Shown piece by piece: positions 18,556 through 28,259 of a stretch of DNA of 64,000 nt. Numbering within the stretch: position 1 is the stretch's first letter; each line of letters begins with the position of its first letter. Position numbers and translations under genes: made by a program. Where the stretch lies: contig NZ_CP118733.1 of the NCBI RefSeq assembly GCF_032594915.1, forward strand, positions 1,116,001 through 1,180,000, read 5' to 3'. The DNA is from Streptococcus sp. 29896 (GTDB taxonomy: Bacteria > Bacillota > Bacilli > Lactobacillales > Streptococcaceae). The notes under the pieces are model-generated. The model was not told the origin of the DNA and made no database searches. It saw only the letters and a list, made by a program, of their open reading frames with translations.

Positions 18556-18753
18556 ATGAAAATTCAATTAATTCCAGAAAAATGTATCGCTTGCGGCCTC
18601 TGCCAAACCATCTCAAATGAATTTGACTACGACGATGACGGAATTGTCCTTTTAGCATCCGCCCCAGCATCCCTAGAAAAAGAATTTCCAAACCAAGCAG
18701 AATTATTACTTGCAGCCAAATCCTGTCCAACCAAAGCCATTTTAGCGGACTGA
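18556..18753 (+). CDS. fer: Ferredoxin, single [4Fe-4S]
   Basis: 65 residues. CIACGLC (about 11-17) and a distant CP (about 57) supply the four cysteine ligands of a single cluster. Small soluble electron carrier; partner unknown. Divergent from the LysM gene with a 46-bp gap, and its 3' end overlaps the converging EbsA gene by 12 bp. Confidence 0.9.
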   Translation: MKIQLIPEKCIACGLCQTISNEFDYDDDGIVLLASAPASLEKEFPNQAELLLAAKSCPTKAILAD

Positions 18754-19230
18754 TTTGGCTTTTTCTGAATAATACACTTCAAAATAGTCTTGTTTTTTCA
18801 AATGGTCAACCAACTCCACTTCCCCCCGGAAGTGAGTATGACGGGCCAAGTCGTTAATAAAATATTTCTTGGGCCATTTTCGCATACAGAAAGACAAGCC
18901 CGACGGATAATCACTAGAGTAGAGCGTGATCGAAAGAACCGATACCTCTACTTTTTCTATACTAGCAATCGCAATACGACTTTTCCGAAAAGGATTTGCA
19001 GAAGCAATTCTCAAATCTCCCTCTTCCAAGACGAAATAGCGATGAAAACCCGCTCCAAACAAAACGATAAATATCAAGAAGAGGATAAAAATCACATTTG
19101 GAATCCGAGCTTTTTCATACAAAAGCGACAGCCCAATAAATACCGGCGCCACAGCCATTGACCAATAAATCACAGCCCAGGCCAACTCCGGCTGCCAATG
19201 GTAGCGAACCTTACCAAAGATTTTAATCAT
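18742..19230 (-). CDS. ebsA: EbsA family protein
   Basis: 162 residues, two membrane segments (about 18-38 and 43-63) followed by a cytoplasmic or surface domain of about 95 residues. Resembles EbsA, a protein of unclear function named in enterococcal pheromone work and found next to ferredoxin and cmk in streptococci. The neighbourhood supports the call; function is not established. Confidence 0.7.
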   Translation of the reverse strand: MIKIFGKVRYHWQPELAWAVIYWSMAVAPVFIGLSLLYEKARIPNVIFILFLIFIVLFGAGFHRYFVLEEGDLRIASANPFRKSRIAIASIEKVEVSVLSITLYSSDYPSGLSFCMRKWPKKYFINDLARHTHFRGEVELVDHLKKQDYFEVYYSEKAKSVR

Positions 19231-19540
19231 AGTACCACCTTCATATTATTTTAGCATAAAAAGAAATATTTTCATACGAAAAATTCAGTCTTTTTATAGA
19301 ACAATTGGATTTTTGGTAGAAAAAACTTTCTAAAGCATTCCCTCCCTCATAAAATTAATAACTTCAAATACCACTTTTGTACAGTTTAGCAAATAAAAGC
19401 AATAGCCGCACAACAGAATTTTTTGAAAAATTTCCATATTTGTTATTTGTTGCTTTTTGAGAGTAAAAAACTCCCTCGCTAATATACTCACATTAGAAAA
19501 ACTCCTATGGAGATAACACGAGAATCAAGGAGGTGAGTCT

Positions 19541-20484
19541 TGAACTTATTAATTGAAAAGCGAAGATTCTATCCAAAATTTCCTCAGAATTAGAGACAAA
19601 GAATCACCATTGATGAATATAGCATGAGCACTCATTCACTTGGATTACATTGACTATCACCTAGAATCCGCTAGCTTCGCGCTACTTATTCTCCTCCCAA
19701 AGCATCTATTCAAATGCAAAGAATGAAGAAAAATAAATTTAATTGTACAAAGTTTCAACTCCCTAGATATCATCAATCTCCCTGATAGAAGAGCCAAATT
19801 AATTAGCTGAAACCACTCTCTAACCCCTACTAAAAAGGTAAGAAATCGAGCAAAGTCAGAATTTTGCACCTACTACAAATTGGATAAATAACCATCACCT
19901 AACACTAAAGTTATTCTACACCGTTTCCACATCGTGTAGAATCTCAGTCACGTTAACCGTATTCGGATCAAAATCTTGAATCAATTCGATAAAAATCTCA
20001 CGAATATAACACTTAAACTTTAATACAATGGGATTGCCACAAGCACAGTAATAGACAATTTTATCGTTCTATGTTGCGAGTGCACTTGAAATCCTAGAAA
20101 ATCTCTACTCCTCTTCAGATGAGTTTCAATAGTATTAAGAACGTTGCCAGTTACACTTATTTCATTACCGAGAAAAGAAATCAAAACACTTCTTTTCCAT
20201 CATCGAACAGAAAATGACCTTGGTTAATTCTATATTTCAGAAGATATTTAAGACATTTCTATCTATGGGATAAAGACAAGATTTAAAACTCCATTGAATT
20301 CCCTAATATCAACACAAAATTATATGCTACTAACAGCCTTATCAAAGTCTTTAAACACAATGCCTATAGTTTCAGTAAATTCCAAAAGTGTAAAAAACGG
20401 ATTTTGATTGCCCCAACTATTAAAAAGAGAAGACCAAATGGGTCCTCTCAAAATGTTAAGTTTTGCTTATCTAATTACAGTTGA
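19541..20484 (+). pseudogene. Decayed ISL3-family transposase
   Basis: The 1.3-kb gap between 19231 and 20563 holds no intact gene. Translating the + strand across frames recovers ISL3 transposase pieces in the correct order: EYSMSTHS (about 19615), YHLESASFALLILL...FKCKE (about 19655-19725), DIINLPDRRAKLI (about 19768), RFHIV-stop-NLSHVNRIRIKILNQFD (about 19920-19995), RQFYRSMLRVHLKS (about 20050), LFHYREKKSKHFFSIIEQKM (about 20157-20216), and the C-terminal NTKLYATNSLIKVFKHNAYSF (about 20310). Several stops and frameshifts separate them. Boundaries are approximate and the IS ends were not identified. Confidence 0.8.
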
Positions 20485-20563
20485 TAGAGAGCGTTAATTG
20501 ACTTTGGAATGTTTTTTCAATATACTTCATTATTTGGTTATTCCAGAACATCTTTTTATACCT

Positions 20564-21718
20564 TCATCGCATACCTTTCAATATACTCTCCACGTGCTTA
20601 GCTGTTTGTGTCCAAGTAAAATTCTCTAAAATCCGTTTATGGATATTAACTTGTAAAGCTAGCCTTTTAGTCTCATCAGTTACCAAATCCTTCAAAGCCT
20701 CTGCTAAAGATTGCACATTTTCTTCAATGATAACTCCCAAATCATCGCAATTGATGACTTCGATAGTTCCACCCCTATCAGTAGCAATTATGGCAGAACT
20801 TAACATACCAGCTTCTAGGATAGAAGTCGGTAATCCTTCTGGATACATTGACGGATAGACAAAAATATCCGTCTGCGCCATCAAAGACATAGTGTCCTTA
20901 AAATCACATTTCCCAAGAAAACGAATACGGTCTGATTCATATTGTGCTATCAACTCCTCAAACAAGGGACCGTCTCCAGCGATATTCAACTTAACTGTAT
21001 CCGGAAACTGATTAAGTTCGAAAGCTTCCAAAAGAACTTCTATTCCTTTTTCTTTAAGCAAGCGTCCAGCATAAGTGACAAAAATTTCATCCTCAGACTT
21101 GTCCAGCAAATAACTTTCTGAAAAATTAAGAGCAAGGTCAGCTGACACCGAATTATAAATCACCCCTTCAGCTTCTATCCCAAAATGCATCAACCATTGA
21201 GTAGAGCGCTCTGAAACTGCATAAAAATACTTGGTCAATTGTTTCACATAGGCAGTTAGCACATGCTCATAGATAGCACCAAAGAAATCAAGAAAACGGT
21301 TATTTACCGTAAAATGACTCGATCCATGTTCAATGACTAAGCTAGGAATACCGCTCTTTTTAGCAAAACGAAGTCCCGCAAGAGTTGTGAGGTGAAATCG
21401 GGTATTGCAGATAACATAGTCAATCTCTTCCTCTGACAAAGCAGTCATCAACTGGCGATAGGTAGCGTTAATATCTAAAATAGGATAACGTTGCTTGAAA
21501 AGTTTCTTAACAGGTAGGCGATAAATCACACGGCCGTCAAGCATTTCCTCCCTGTCAGCTAAACTCTCATCATGCTTACTAGTCACCATGATGATGCGGT
21601 ATCCCATCTTTGTCAGTTCCTCCGTCAACTTATCAGTATAACGCTCAATACCTCCTAAAAAAGGCAGATAGTACCCTGAAAAAAAAACAATTGTTTTTTG
21701 GTTAGACATTTTTTTCAA
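20564..21718 (-). CDS. Glycosyltransferase family 4
   Basis: 384 residues, GT-B fold: N-terminal SGYYLPFLGGIERY (about 14-27) and C-terminal donor motif PSMYPEGLPTSILEAGMLS (about 292-310) with the E-x7-E pattern typical of GT4. Cytoplasmic, expected to add one sugar to a lipid-linked oligosaccharide. The start overlaps the end of the preceding gene by 17 bp; MSNQ at 21709 is an alternative start. Last gene of the glycan operon. Confidence 0.85.
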   Translation of the reverse strand: MKKMSNQKTIVFFSGYYLPFLGGIERYTDKLTEELTKMGYRIIMVTSKHDESLADREEMLDGRVIYRLPVKKLFKQRYPILDINATYRQLMTALSEEEIDYVICNTRFHLTTLAGLRFAKKSGIPSLVIEHGSSHFTVNNRFLDFFGAIYEHVLTAYVKQLTKYFYAVSERSTQWLMHFGIEAEGVIYNSVSADLALNFSESYLLDKSEDEIFVTYAGRLLKEKGIEVLLEAFELNQFPDTVKLNIAGDGPLFEELIAQYESDRIRFLGKCDFKDTMSLMAQTDIFVYPSMYPEGLPTSILEAGMLSSAIIATDRGGTIEVINCDDLGVIIEENVQSLAEALKDLVTDETKRLALQVNIHKRILENFTWTQTAKHVESILKGMR

Positions 21719-22532
21719 CCTTTACTTTTAAACCGTCAATCAAACCACGAACCATAGCTGACAATTTTTGCCATTTCTGATTTTCATAAAGAAAAATTTT
21801 AATAAACTCATCACGGCATTGAACTAAAAAAGATTTTGTTGTAGCATTTTTCCCATATTTTTTATATAAATAAACACTATTTCTAACGCGATAATATTTT
21901 CGAAGTGCAGAGTGATTAGAGGTATAGGCTGTTCTACCTAAGAAATTTATTTTCTTAGCTTCACCTATTTCATGGATAAATCCAATTTGATTGACCCTAT
22001 AAACTTTATAACCAAGACGTTGAAACTCAAAGTTAATATCGTAATCCACCATATCAATAAACATCCATTCATCAAAACGCTTGGAGATTTCAAAAACTGA
22101 CGTTTTCATCAAGGCAGCCGAGGTGATCACACATGAAACCTCCTCAAATTTATCACTATAGATTCTTGAATCTTCCTGATTCAAATCTCGATATAAACAG
22201 GATAATGTTCCTACTTGAGGTAAATCCAAATATGGCATATAAATCTGCATTAAATCATCATTAATAACCGTATCTTGATCCAAAGTCAAAAACCAATTGT
22301 AATGATTATCAATAGCATATTGACCGATAATATTTAAAGCAGCGGCAATCCCCTTGTTCGAGTGCAAAGGAATGACTTCCACTTCCGAAAAAGTAGTCTG
22401 GAGGAGTGATAGATTATCTGAACCATTATCGACAATAACTAATTTATCAACTTGAGAAATGACTGCTTCTACATTTTTTCTCAGACGCTCCATTTCAGGA
22501 TTAAAGGTCACAATTCCTGCCAAAAATTTCAT
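21702..22532 (-). CDS. Glycosyltransferase family 2 (rhamnosyltransferase-like)
   Basis: 276 residues, GT-A fold. VTFNPEMERL (about 8-17), VIVDNGSDN (about 32-40) and the metal-binding DQD in LTLDQDT (about 82-88) are seen, followed by EVSCVITSAALM. The pattern resembles RfbF/WbbL-type rhamnosyltransferases. Overlaps the Wzx gene by four bases. Confidence 0.83.
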   Translation of the reverse strand: MKFLAGIVTFNPEMERLRKNVEAVISQVDKLVIVDNGSDNLSLLQTTFSEVEVIPLHSNKGIAAALNIIGQYAIDNHYNWFLTLDQDTVINDDLMQIYMPYLDLPQVGTLSCLYRDLNQEDSRIYSDKFEEVSCVITSAALMKTSVFEISKRFDEWMFIDMVDYDINFEFQRLGYKVYRVNQIGFIHEIGEAKKINFLGRTAYTSNHSALRKYYRVRNSVYLYKKYGKNATTKSFLVQCRDEFIKIFLYENQKWQKLSAMVRGLIDGLKVKVEKNV

Positions 22533-23941
22533 CGTTTAAAATCCTTTACTAACGTAATAACTGGTGCTTTTAATAGAAGCACCATACATATATAAATTGT
22601 AGCACCTAGAACCGCTTGTAAGGTATAGTGCAATAGATTGACAGACATATGACTATTCAAATAGTGAACAACACCCATTGTTACAAATGCGGATAGACTG
22701 TATTTCCACATACCATTTGTCAATTCTCTGAAACTAAAGACATCTCTGAGGGAATAAGCTTGATAACCAGACACAACTAACTCAGTGAGAACTGTTGAAA
22801 TTACTGCACCCATGGCGCTCATTCTTGGAATCAAAATTATATTTAAAATAATATTTGTCACCAATCCTGCAACAGCCGAAATGGTATAGTCTTTAGTTCT
22901 CTTGGAAGCTAGGAGATATTGTGTCCCTAAAGCATTTCCGTAAGAAATGAGAATAATCATTAATGATTGAACTTGCATCAAAGAAGCAACAGGGCCGTAT
23001 TCATTACCAAAAAAGTACGTAGCAAAAGTCCCAGAAACAGCTACTAATCCTGCAATCAAGAGCATTGAAATCGCATTACTAAGGTCAATCAACTTCAGCA
23101 AAAGACTTCTGGCATCCTCTCTTTTATTTTCCGAAAAGAGTGCTGATAATCGAGGAAGAAAAACTCCACCAATAGAAGCTACCAAAGTGAACATAATTCT
23201 CACAATCTTATCTGACTGATCAAAATATCCTGCACTGACGACAGTATCCATCAAACCTAACATACTTTTATTGAGAGATAAATAAATTTGCATGGTAATT
23301 TGAGGCAAGAAAAGACCTAAGGTTGGTAGGAAGTGTCTCCATATATTGAGTTCCCTCAGCGGAAGCCATATAACCTCTGTCTTTAGATAAGGCCACACTG
23401 TTAAATTTCCTAGAACAGTAGAACCAGCAATTAAAGCCATGTAAATCCAGAGATCTTCTGCGGTCTTAACAAGTAAGAAAGTCAGAACCACTGTCGTTAG
23501 TCTAACAATTGTATTTCTAACAACAATTCTCTTGAAATCTTCCCGACCAGTGTAATACCAGGAAATATCCGTTGCAACAGATAAAAGATTAAGTCCTTGA
23601 ATAAGAAAATAAAATTTCCATTTGTTACTAGCTATAACCAATACTAGAAACACCAGACTAGAGGCTGCAGTTGAGGCAAATTTTAGAAAAACCAATTCCC
23701 AAAAAACTCTGCTACGCTTCTCTCTATCTCTTTGAACATACGCAATTTCACGATTCCCATAAAGGCCAACTCCAAGCGCTGCAGCCAATGTAAAATAAGT
23801 AACTATGGATCCAGTATATGCATTGATTCCAATTCCTTCTGGAGATAGAACTCTTGCAACATAAGGTGTTGTAATCAGTGGCAATAATAATGCCAAAATT
23901 TGATATGAGGCATTATAAATTATATTTTTAACTAATTTCAT
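22529..23941 (-). CDS. Wzx-type oligosaccharide flippase (MATE/MOP superfamily)
   Basis: 470 residues with about 12-14 hydrophobic segments and the N-terminal NIIYNASYQILALLLPLITTPYVARVLSPEGIG pattern typical of polysaccharide flippases (listed here as positions 5-37). It moves lipid-linked repeat units or side-chain donors across the membrane. Equivalent in position to gacK of group A carbohydrate loci. With no RgpC/RgpD ABC exporter in this locus, it is the only visible exporter. Confidence 0.9.
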   Translation of the reverse strand: MKLVKNIIYNASYQILALLLPLITTPYVARVLSPEGIGINAYTGSIVTYFTLAAALGVGLYGNREIAYVQRDREKRSRVFWELVFLKFASTAASSLVFLVLVIASNKWKFYFLIQGLNLLSVATDISWYYTGREDFKRIVVRNTIVRLTTVVLTFLLVKTAEDLWIYMALIAGSTVLGNLTVWPYLKTEVIWLPLRELNIWRHFLPTLGLFLPQITMQIYLSLNKSMLGLMDTVVSAGYFDQSDKIVRIMFTLVASIGGVFLPRLSALFSENKREDARSLLLKLIDLSNAISMLLIAGLVAVSGTFATYFFGNEYGPVASLMQVQSLMIILISYGNALGTQYLLASKRTKDYTISAVAGLVTNIILNIILIPRMSAMGAVISTVLTELVVSGYQAYSLRDVFSFRELTNGMWKYSLSAFVTMGVVHYLNSHMSVNLLHYTLQAVLGATIYICMVLLLKAPVITLVKDFKR

Positions 23942-23943
23942 AC

Positions 23944-25296
23944 TTACCTCATTATAAGTCCAATGGTCGTATCAAAAATCAATAAGACATTTGAAACAAT
24001 AACCAATAGGGTCACAAAGACCGGTACAACCTGACGTGCCGAACGATTTAATTGTGGCATCACAGCCGACCCCAACAACTGCAAGAGTAACAAGGTTGGT
24101 GTGAAATAGCGACCTTGAACTCCTTCAATATAACTCGTTCTAGCACCGTTATAGCCAAGCATTGTGTAATAAACACCTAAAACACCTATCGTAAAGAATA
24201 AAAAGGCAACATATCCTAGGTACTTAATTTTAACAAATTTTTGTTCTGAAAAAATAACAAGAAAAATCATTAAATACCAGACAGCTGATACCCAAATCGG
24301 TATATAGTTCTGGCTAGGATATGGAGCTGCTAACCAAGAAGTGATATCATTAGAAAGTAAATCAAGACCTGCATAATTGTAACCAAAAGTCATCAAATAG
24401 CGTTGAATAACGTAAAATAAACCGCCATGATTCCGTGTTAGAAAAATAGCCACAATAAAACCTATTCCTAATACTGCCAAAGTTGAAAAAACAATATTTC
24501 GTTTACGTAAAACTATTTTTTGTCCTGACTGTATGATTTTCTGACGGATTTTATCAAACGATTCCGTAAAACTCAATTCTAAAATCGGCCACAAAGCAAT
24601 TAGAAGCCAATAGTTCCATTTGGAAGCTGTAATAATAAAGAAACAGCCCAATAAAAATTTGTTGCGATTCTGACGAGTAATTCTCTGTTCAGCTATAGTA
24701 TTGAAGACCACCATCAAGAGAAATGCAACCGCAACATATCCTGTAGAATCATAGGAAAGACTTGCAAAAGAGTTTAATGCCACAGGACTTAAGAAAATAG
24801 CAAAATAAATCAACTTCCCAAATTTGGCTTTTTTTATAATGAGACCTATTAGTATACTATTCACTATCACAGATAAAAGCCTAGCTATAGTAATCATAAC
24901 TCCCATAGAAGGGTATATGTATTTACCGATAAGAAGTCCAATCCCCGGCACAAAGTGCCCCCAGAAAGTAAAGTCAAGATAGCTGTATCTAATGTCACGT
25001 GGCATATCGCTATCTTCTATAAAGACTGCTTTATTCAGGTAGTACTTTTCAAAACGCGTTCCATTTTTATAAGAACTCCCCTGTCTTGCCATACCAGAGT
25101 CAATCCTATACTCTCCGTATCTTGAAGTATCAATAATATTATTAACAACTTTCCCTGAAACTGCCAAATGATATTGTCCATCTGGTTCATTAAAAAAGGG
25201 CATGAAAAGGCTGAAAATGGTACCTATGGTCAAAGCCAAAACCAGATATGTTTTATGAATATGCTTTGGTTCAAAGACCTGCATCAATTTTTTCAT
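23944..25296 (-). CDS. Multi-spanning membrane protein, DUF2142-like
   Basis: 450 residues, about 10-12 membrane segments and a large first extracellular loop (about 30-100) containing PDGQYHLAVSGKVVN. This resembles DUF2142 / GT-C-fold proteins of cell-wall polysaccharide clusters. An outer-face glycosyltransferase or polymerase role is plausible, using polyprenyl-phosphate sugars made by the GacI-like enzyme. That role is inference. Confidence 0.7.
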   Translation of the reverse strand: MKKLMQVFEPKHIHKTYLVLALTIGTIFSLFMPFFNEPDGQYHLAVSGKVVNNIIDTSRYGEYRIDSGMARQGSSYKNGTRFEKYYLNKAVFIEDSDMPRDIRYSYLDFTFWGHFVPGIGLLIGKYIYPSMGVMITIARLLSVIVNSILIGLIIKKAKFGKLIYFAIFLSPVALNSFASLSYDSTGYVAVAFLLMVVFNTIAEQRITRQNRNKFLLGCFFIITASKWNYWLLIALWPILELSFTESFDKIRQKIIQSGQKIVLRKRNIVFSTLAVLGIGFIVAIFLTRNHGGLFYVIQRYLMTFGYNYAGLDLLSNDITSWLAAPYPSQNYIPIWVSAVWYLMIFLVIFSEQKFVKIKYLGYVAFLFFTIGVLGVYYTMLGYNGARTSYIEGVQGRYFTPTLLLLQLLGSAVMPQLNRSARQVVPVFVTLLVIVSNVLLIFDTTIGLIMR

Positions 25297-25308
25297 TCTA
25301 ACTCCATA

Positions 25309-26247
25309 TTATTTTTTAAATAAGAAAATAGCATCGCGTAAGCGATTTGTCAGACTGTCGTAATAGTTTCCATCCGTCACCATCTGTGTTAAAGTTGCAA
25401 AAAATTTCTTCTGCTTTGCATTTGTCAAGCGTCTACGGTTAAAATCCAAATAGGCTTGTGCCCTGGATAAAGCTAAGCTTTTTTTTTCTTTTAGGACTGA
25501 GACAAGTACTTGATAATAACTTTTTACAATATGAAGCTCAGCGATATGTCTGTCATAATTACTATGTAGACCAAGAATATTTCCACTAGCATTTCCACCG
25601 TGACGAATATGAAGTCCAACCGGTTGATTCAGATTATAACCTGTTTCCAAAATCCCTGAGATACCAGCCATTAAATTATCATGTGAGGTTATCAACTCTT
25701 CGGTATAGTATTTAACAACAATATCAAGAAAAGTTTTTCGGAGACAAAAAGTCCAACCCTGACGGTAATTATGATAAGAAAAATCTTTTGGATATTGTGA
25801 AAGTTTGTTTTCCCTATCAACAAATTCAAAATTTTTAGGGACAGTTGCCTCTTGTCCAGTAATTTCAATATCAATATCTGAACTTAATAAGTCAATGTCT
25901 GCACGTTCTTCCATGACTGTAACTTGTCGTTCATTTTTGTCTAAATACCATATATCGTCCTGATCTGAGAAAAAAACATAGTCAACATCATAGACAACAA
26001 TATCTAGCATCAACTGACGAAAATTTCGGCGCCAACCTAAATTGAAGTTATTTTTCTGAATTGACCAACCTGATAAATTATATCTCTGAATATAATTTTT
26101 TACAACTTCTACCGTGTCGTCTGTCGAACAATCGTCCCGCATTAAGACATAATCTGGAGCCAGAGTTTGCTTGCGTATTGAATCTAATTGTTTCTCAATA
26201 AACTGACTGCCATTATAGGTAGCCATCAAAACTGCTGTTTTTACCAT
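25309..26247 (-). CDS. Glycosyltransferase family 2, tandem copy B
   Basis: 312 residues. MATYNGSQFIEKQLDSI (about 8-24), VLMRDDCSTDDTVEVV and FFSDQDDIWY (metal-binding DQD, about 93-102) define a GT2 enzyme. The first 125 or so residues are nearly identical to the adjacent copy at 26254-27198, while the C-terminal half has diverged, implying tandem duplication with different acceptor specificity. The intergenic gap is 6 bp. Confidence 0.88.
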   Translation of the reverse strand: MVKTAVLMATYNGSQFIEKQLDSIRKQTLAPDYVLMRDDCSTDDTVEVVKNYIQRYNLSGWSIQKNNFNLGWRRNFRQLMLDIVVYDVDYVFFSDQDDIWYLDKNERQVTVMEERADIDLLSSDIDIEITGQEATVPKNFEFVDRENKLSQYPKDFSYHNYRQGWTFCLRKTFLDIVVKYYTEELITSHDNLMAGISGILETGYNLNQPVGLHIRHGGNASGNILGLHSNYDRHIAELHIVKSYYQVLVSVLKEKKSLALSRAQAYLDFNRRRLTNAKQKKFFATLTQMVTDGNYYDSLTNRLRDAIFLFKK

Positions 26248-26253
26248 AATTCC

Positions 26254-27198
26254 TTACTTTTTAAATGAAAAAATCAAGTCTCTCGCTACTGCATTCATAT
26301 TTTCATAATATGATAAGTGAAAAATAACAAAGAAGAGATTTTCCATTACTTTATTAGAGTGCGCCACTTCATATCGCTCTTTGTAAAACTCACTAACTTC
26401 ATTCAAAATCTTACTATTATCATGCCTGTAATAACTTGCTACTTGTGCAATAACTTCATAAAAGCGATAAAAAACATAAAGTCCATCTATGTGTTTCTGT
26501 TTTGAAGATTTAATCGTAAAGACATATTTCTTATTTCCGCTCGCATTGTTTTCATATCGAATATGGCTCCCAACTTTAACGTTCATGTTAGCCGCCCGAT
26601 CAGTCATTGCTGCCGCAATTGAAGTCAGATTATCATGAGAAATCTGATCTCCCTCCTTCCAGGAGCTTACTACAATGTCAGAAAATATTTTCCGTAAACA
26701 GAATGTCCAACCCGGACGGTAAGTTCTATAGGTGAGAATATTAGGATAGGGTGATACCTGTTGCTGCTCATCAAATTGGAACTGATCTGGAACCGTTGCC
26801 CGATCGGAACGAACCTCTATATCAATATCTGCACTTAACAAATCAATATCTTGTCGCTCTTCCATGACTATAACTTGTCGTTCATTTTTGTCTAAATACC
26901 ATATATCGTCTTGATCTGAGAAAAAAACATAGTCAACACCATAGGAAACAACATCTAACATCAACTGGCGAAAGTTTAGACGCCAACCTAAATTGCTGGC
27001 GTTCCTCTGTATTGACCAGCCAGATAAATTATATTTCTGGATATAATTTTTTACAACTTCTACCGTGTCGTCTGTCGAACAATCATCCCGCATTAGGACA
27101 TAATCTGGAACCAGAGTTTGCTTGCGAATTGAATCTAATTGTTTCTCAATAAACTGACTGCCATTATAGGTAGCCATCAAAACTGCTGTTTTTACCAT
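26254..27198 (-). CDS. Glycosyltransferase family 2, tandem copy A
   Basis: 314 residues with the same GT2 motifs as its neighbour (MATYNGSQF, RDDCSTDDT, FFSDQDDIWY). It follows the SDR gene by 2 bp. C-terminal acceptor part differs from copy B: for example PGWTFCLRKIFSDIVVSSW is followed by a different loop. Cytoplasmic sugar transferase of the glycan operon; donor unknown. Confidence 0.88.
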   Translation of the reverse strand: MVKTAVLMATYNGSQFIEKQLDSIRKQTLVPDYVLMRDDCSTDDTVEVVKNYIQKYNLSGWSIQRNASNLGWRLNFRQLMLDVVSYGVDYVFFSDQDDIWYLDKNERQVIVMEERQDIDLLSADIDIEVRSDRATVPDQFQFDEQQQVSPYPNILTYRTYRPGWTFCLRKIFSDIVVSSWKEGDQISHDNLTSIAAAMTDRAANMNVKVGSHIRYENNASGNKKYVFTIKSSKQKHIDGLYVFYRFYEVIAQVASYYRHDNSKILNEVSEFYKERYEVAHSNKVMENLFFVIFHLSYYENMNAVARDLIFSFKK

Positions 27199-27200
27199 TT

Positions 27201-28259
27201 TTATTCCTCAAAACTTCGAACAGTCTTAATAAGTCCCACTTCAAGAGGAACTTGCTTTGTCCAACCCAAATTTTCAATTTTACCAGTATCCAAATGGCTA
27301 TCCCCCATCTTGCTATAACCAGCACTCATTTCTTTTGGAATATTAAAAACAACTTTCATAGCTTTTTCTGGAAAAAGTTGAACTAAAAGCTGCGCTAGCT
27401 CACGTATCATAATAGGTCTATCTTCATTTGCTACATTATAGGCCTGTGTGAGCTCACCATTTAGCATGATCACAAAAAGTCCTGCCACAGCATCAGACAA
27501 ATAACAAAATGCACGCTCAGCAGTACCATCACTTTTTAGAATAATATCTTCATTTTTGAGAACATTATTGATGAGATCGCTCATAATGCGACCATCATTA
27601 ACCGTTTCCATGCCAGGACCGTACGAATGTGCAATTCGAGCCACAGTAAACGGCACCCCATACTGATCGTAATATGAACGAAGAAGAGTCTCAGCCATCC
27701 GCTTACTTTCTGGGTAACAAGCTCTACTTTCTAAAATATCAAAAGCACCATAGGCTTCCTCATTGATTGTTTCAGCAATCGGTTTTCCATAAATTTCACG
27801 AGTAGATAAAAATAAAAAATTCGTTAACTTTTTCTCCCGCGCAAAATTCAATAGATGAAGCGTTCCAATCGTATTAGCCTCAATGATACCGACTGGATCA
27901 TTGAGAATAAAGTGCGGACTGGCATTGCTAGCAGCATGTACAATATAATCAATCTCTGCCTCATAAACAAATTGTTTTGTAACATCATGTTCCAACAATT
28001 CAAAATAATCGTGACCTAACACATCAGCAAACCTCAACGTGGCCTTTTCAATATTTCGAGCTGTAGTAACAACCTTGGTTTGGCTATTTTTTTGTTCATT
28101 GAGTGCTACTAATGCGTAAATCATGTATGTTGCTAACATACTGTTAGCACCAGTAATAAGCACCGTTTTTCCTTTTAACTTATCCCAGGCAATCGCCTTA
28201 TCGTCCAGAATTCGATTTATATCATCTTGAACAATCGTATTTTTATATGAAATCATCAT
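27201..28259 (-). CDS. NAD-dependent epimerase/dehydratase (extended SDR)
   Basis: 352 residues. Dinucleotide loop TGANSMLATYM (about 35-45), a catalytic SSTRE-type Ser/Thr region (FLFLSTREIYG) and YPESKRMAE, the Tyr-x3-Lys pair, near residue 185. Sits directly after a cytidylyltransferase and LicD, so its substrate may be a CDP-linked or phosphorylated polyol or sugar. UDP-glucuronate-decarboxylase-like enzymes are the closest type I recognise. The ATG abuts the stop of the upstream gene, without a clear ribosome-binding site, suggesting coupled translation. Confidence 0.78.
   Translation of the reverse strand: MMISYKNTIVQDDINRILDDKAIAWDKLKGKTVLITGANSMLATYMIYALVALNEQKNSQTKVVTTARNIEKATLRFADVLGHDYFELLEHDVTKQFVYEAEIDYIVHAASNASPHFILNDPVGIIEANTIGTLHLLNFAREKKLTNFLFLSTREIYGKPIAETINEEAYGAFDILESRACYPESKRMAETLLRSYYDQYGVPFTVARIAHSYGPGMETVNDGRIMSDLINNVLKNEDIILKSDGTAERAFCYLSDAVAGLFVIMLNGELTQAYNVANEDRPIMIRELAQLLVQLFPEKAMKVVFNIPKEMSAGYSKMGDSHLDTGKIENLGWTKQVPLEVGLIKTVRSFEE

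Noticed and set aside
19657..19869. 70-residue - strand frame in the 19.2-20.5 kb gap
   Set aside because: It is antisense to the ordered ISL3 transposase fragments and has no start signals.
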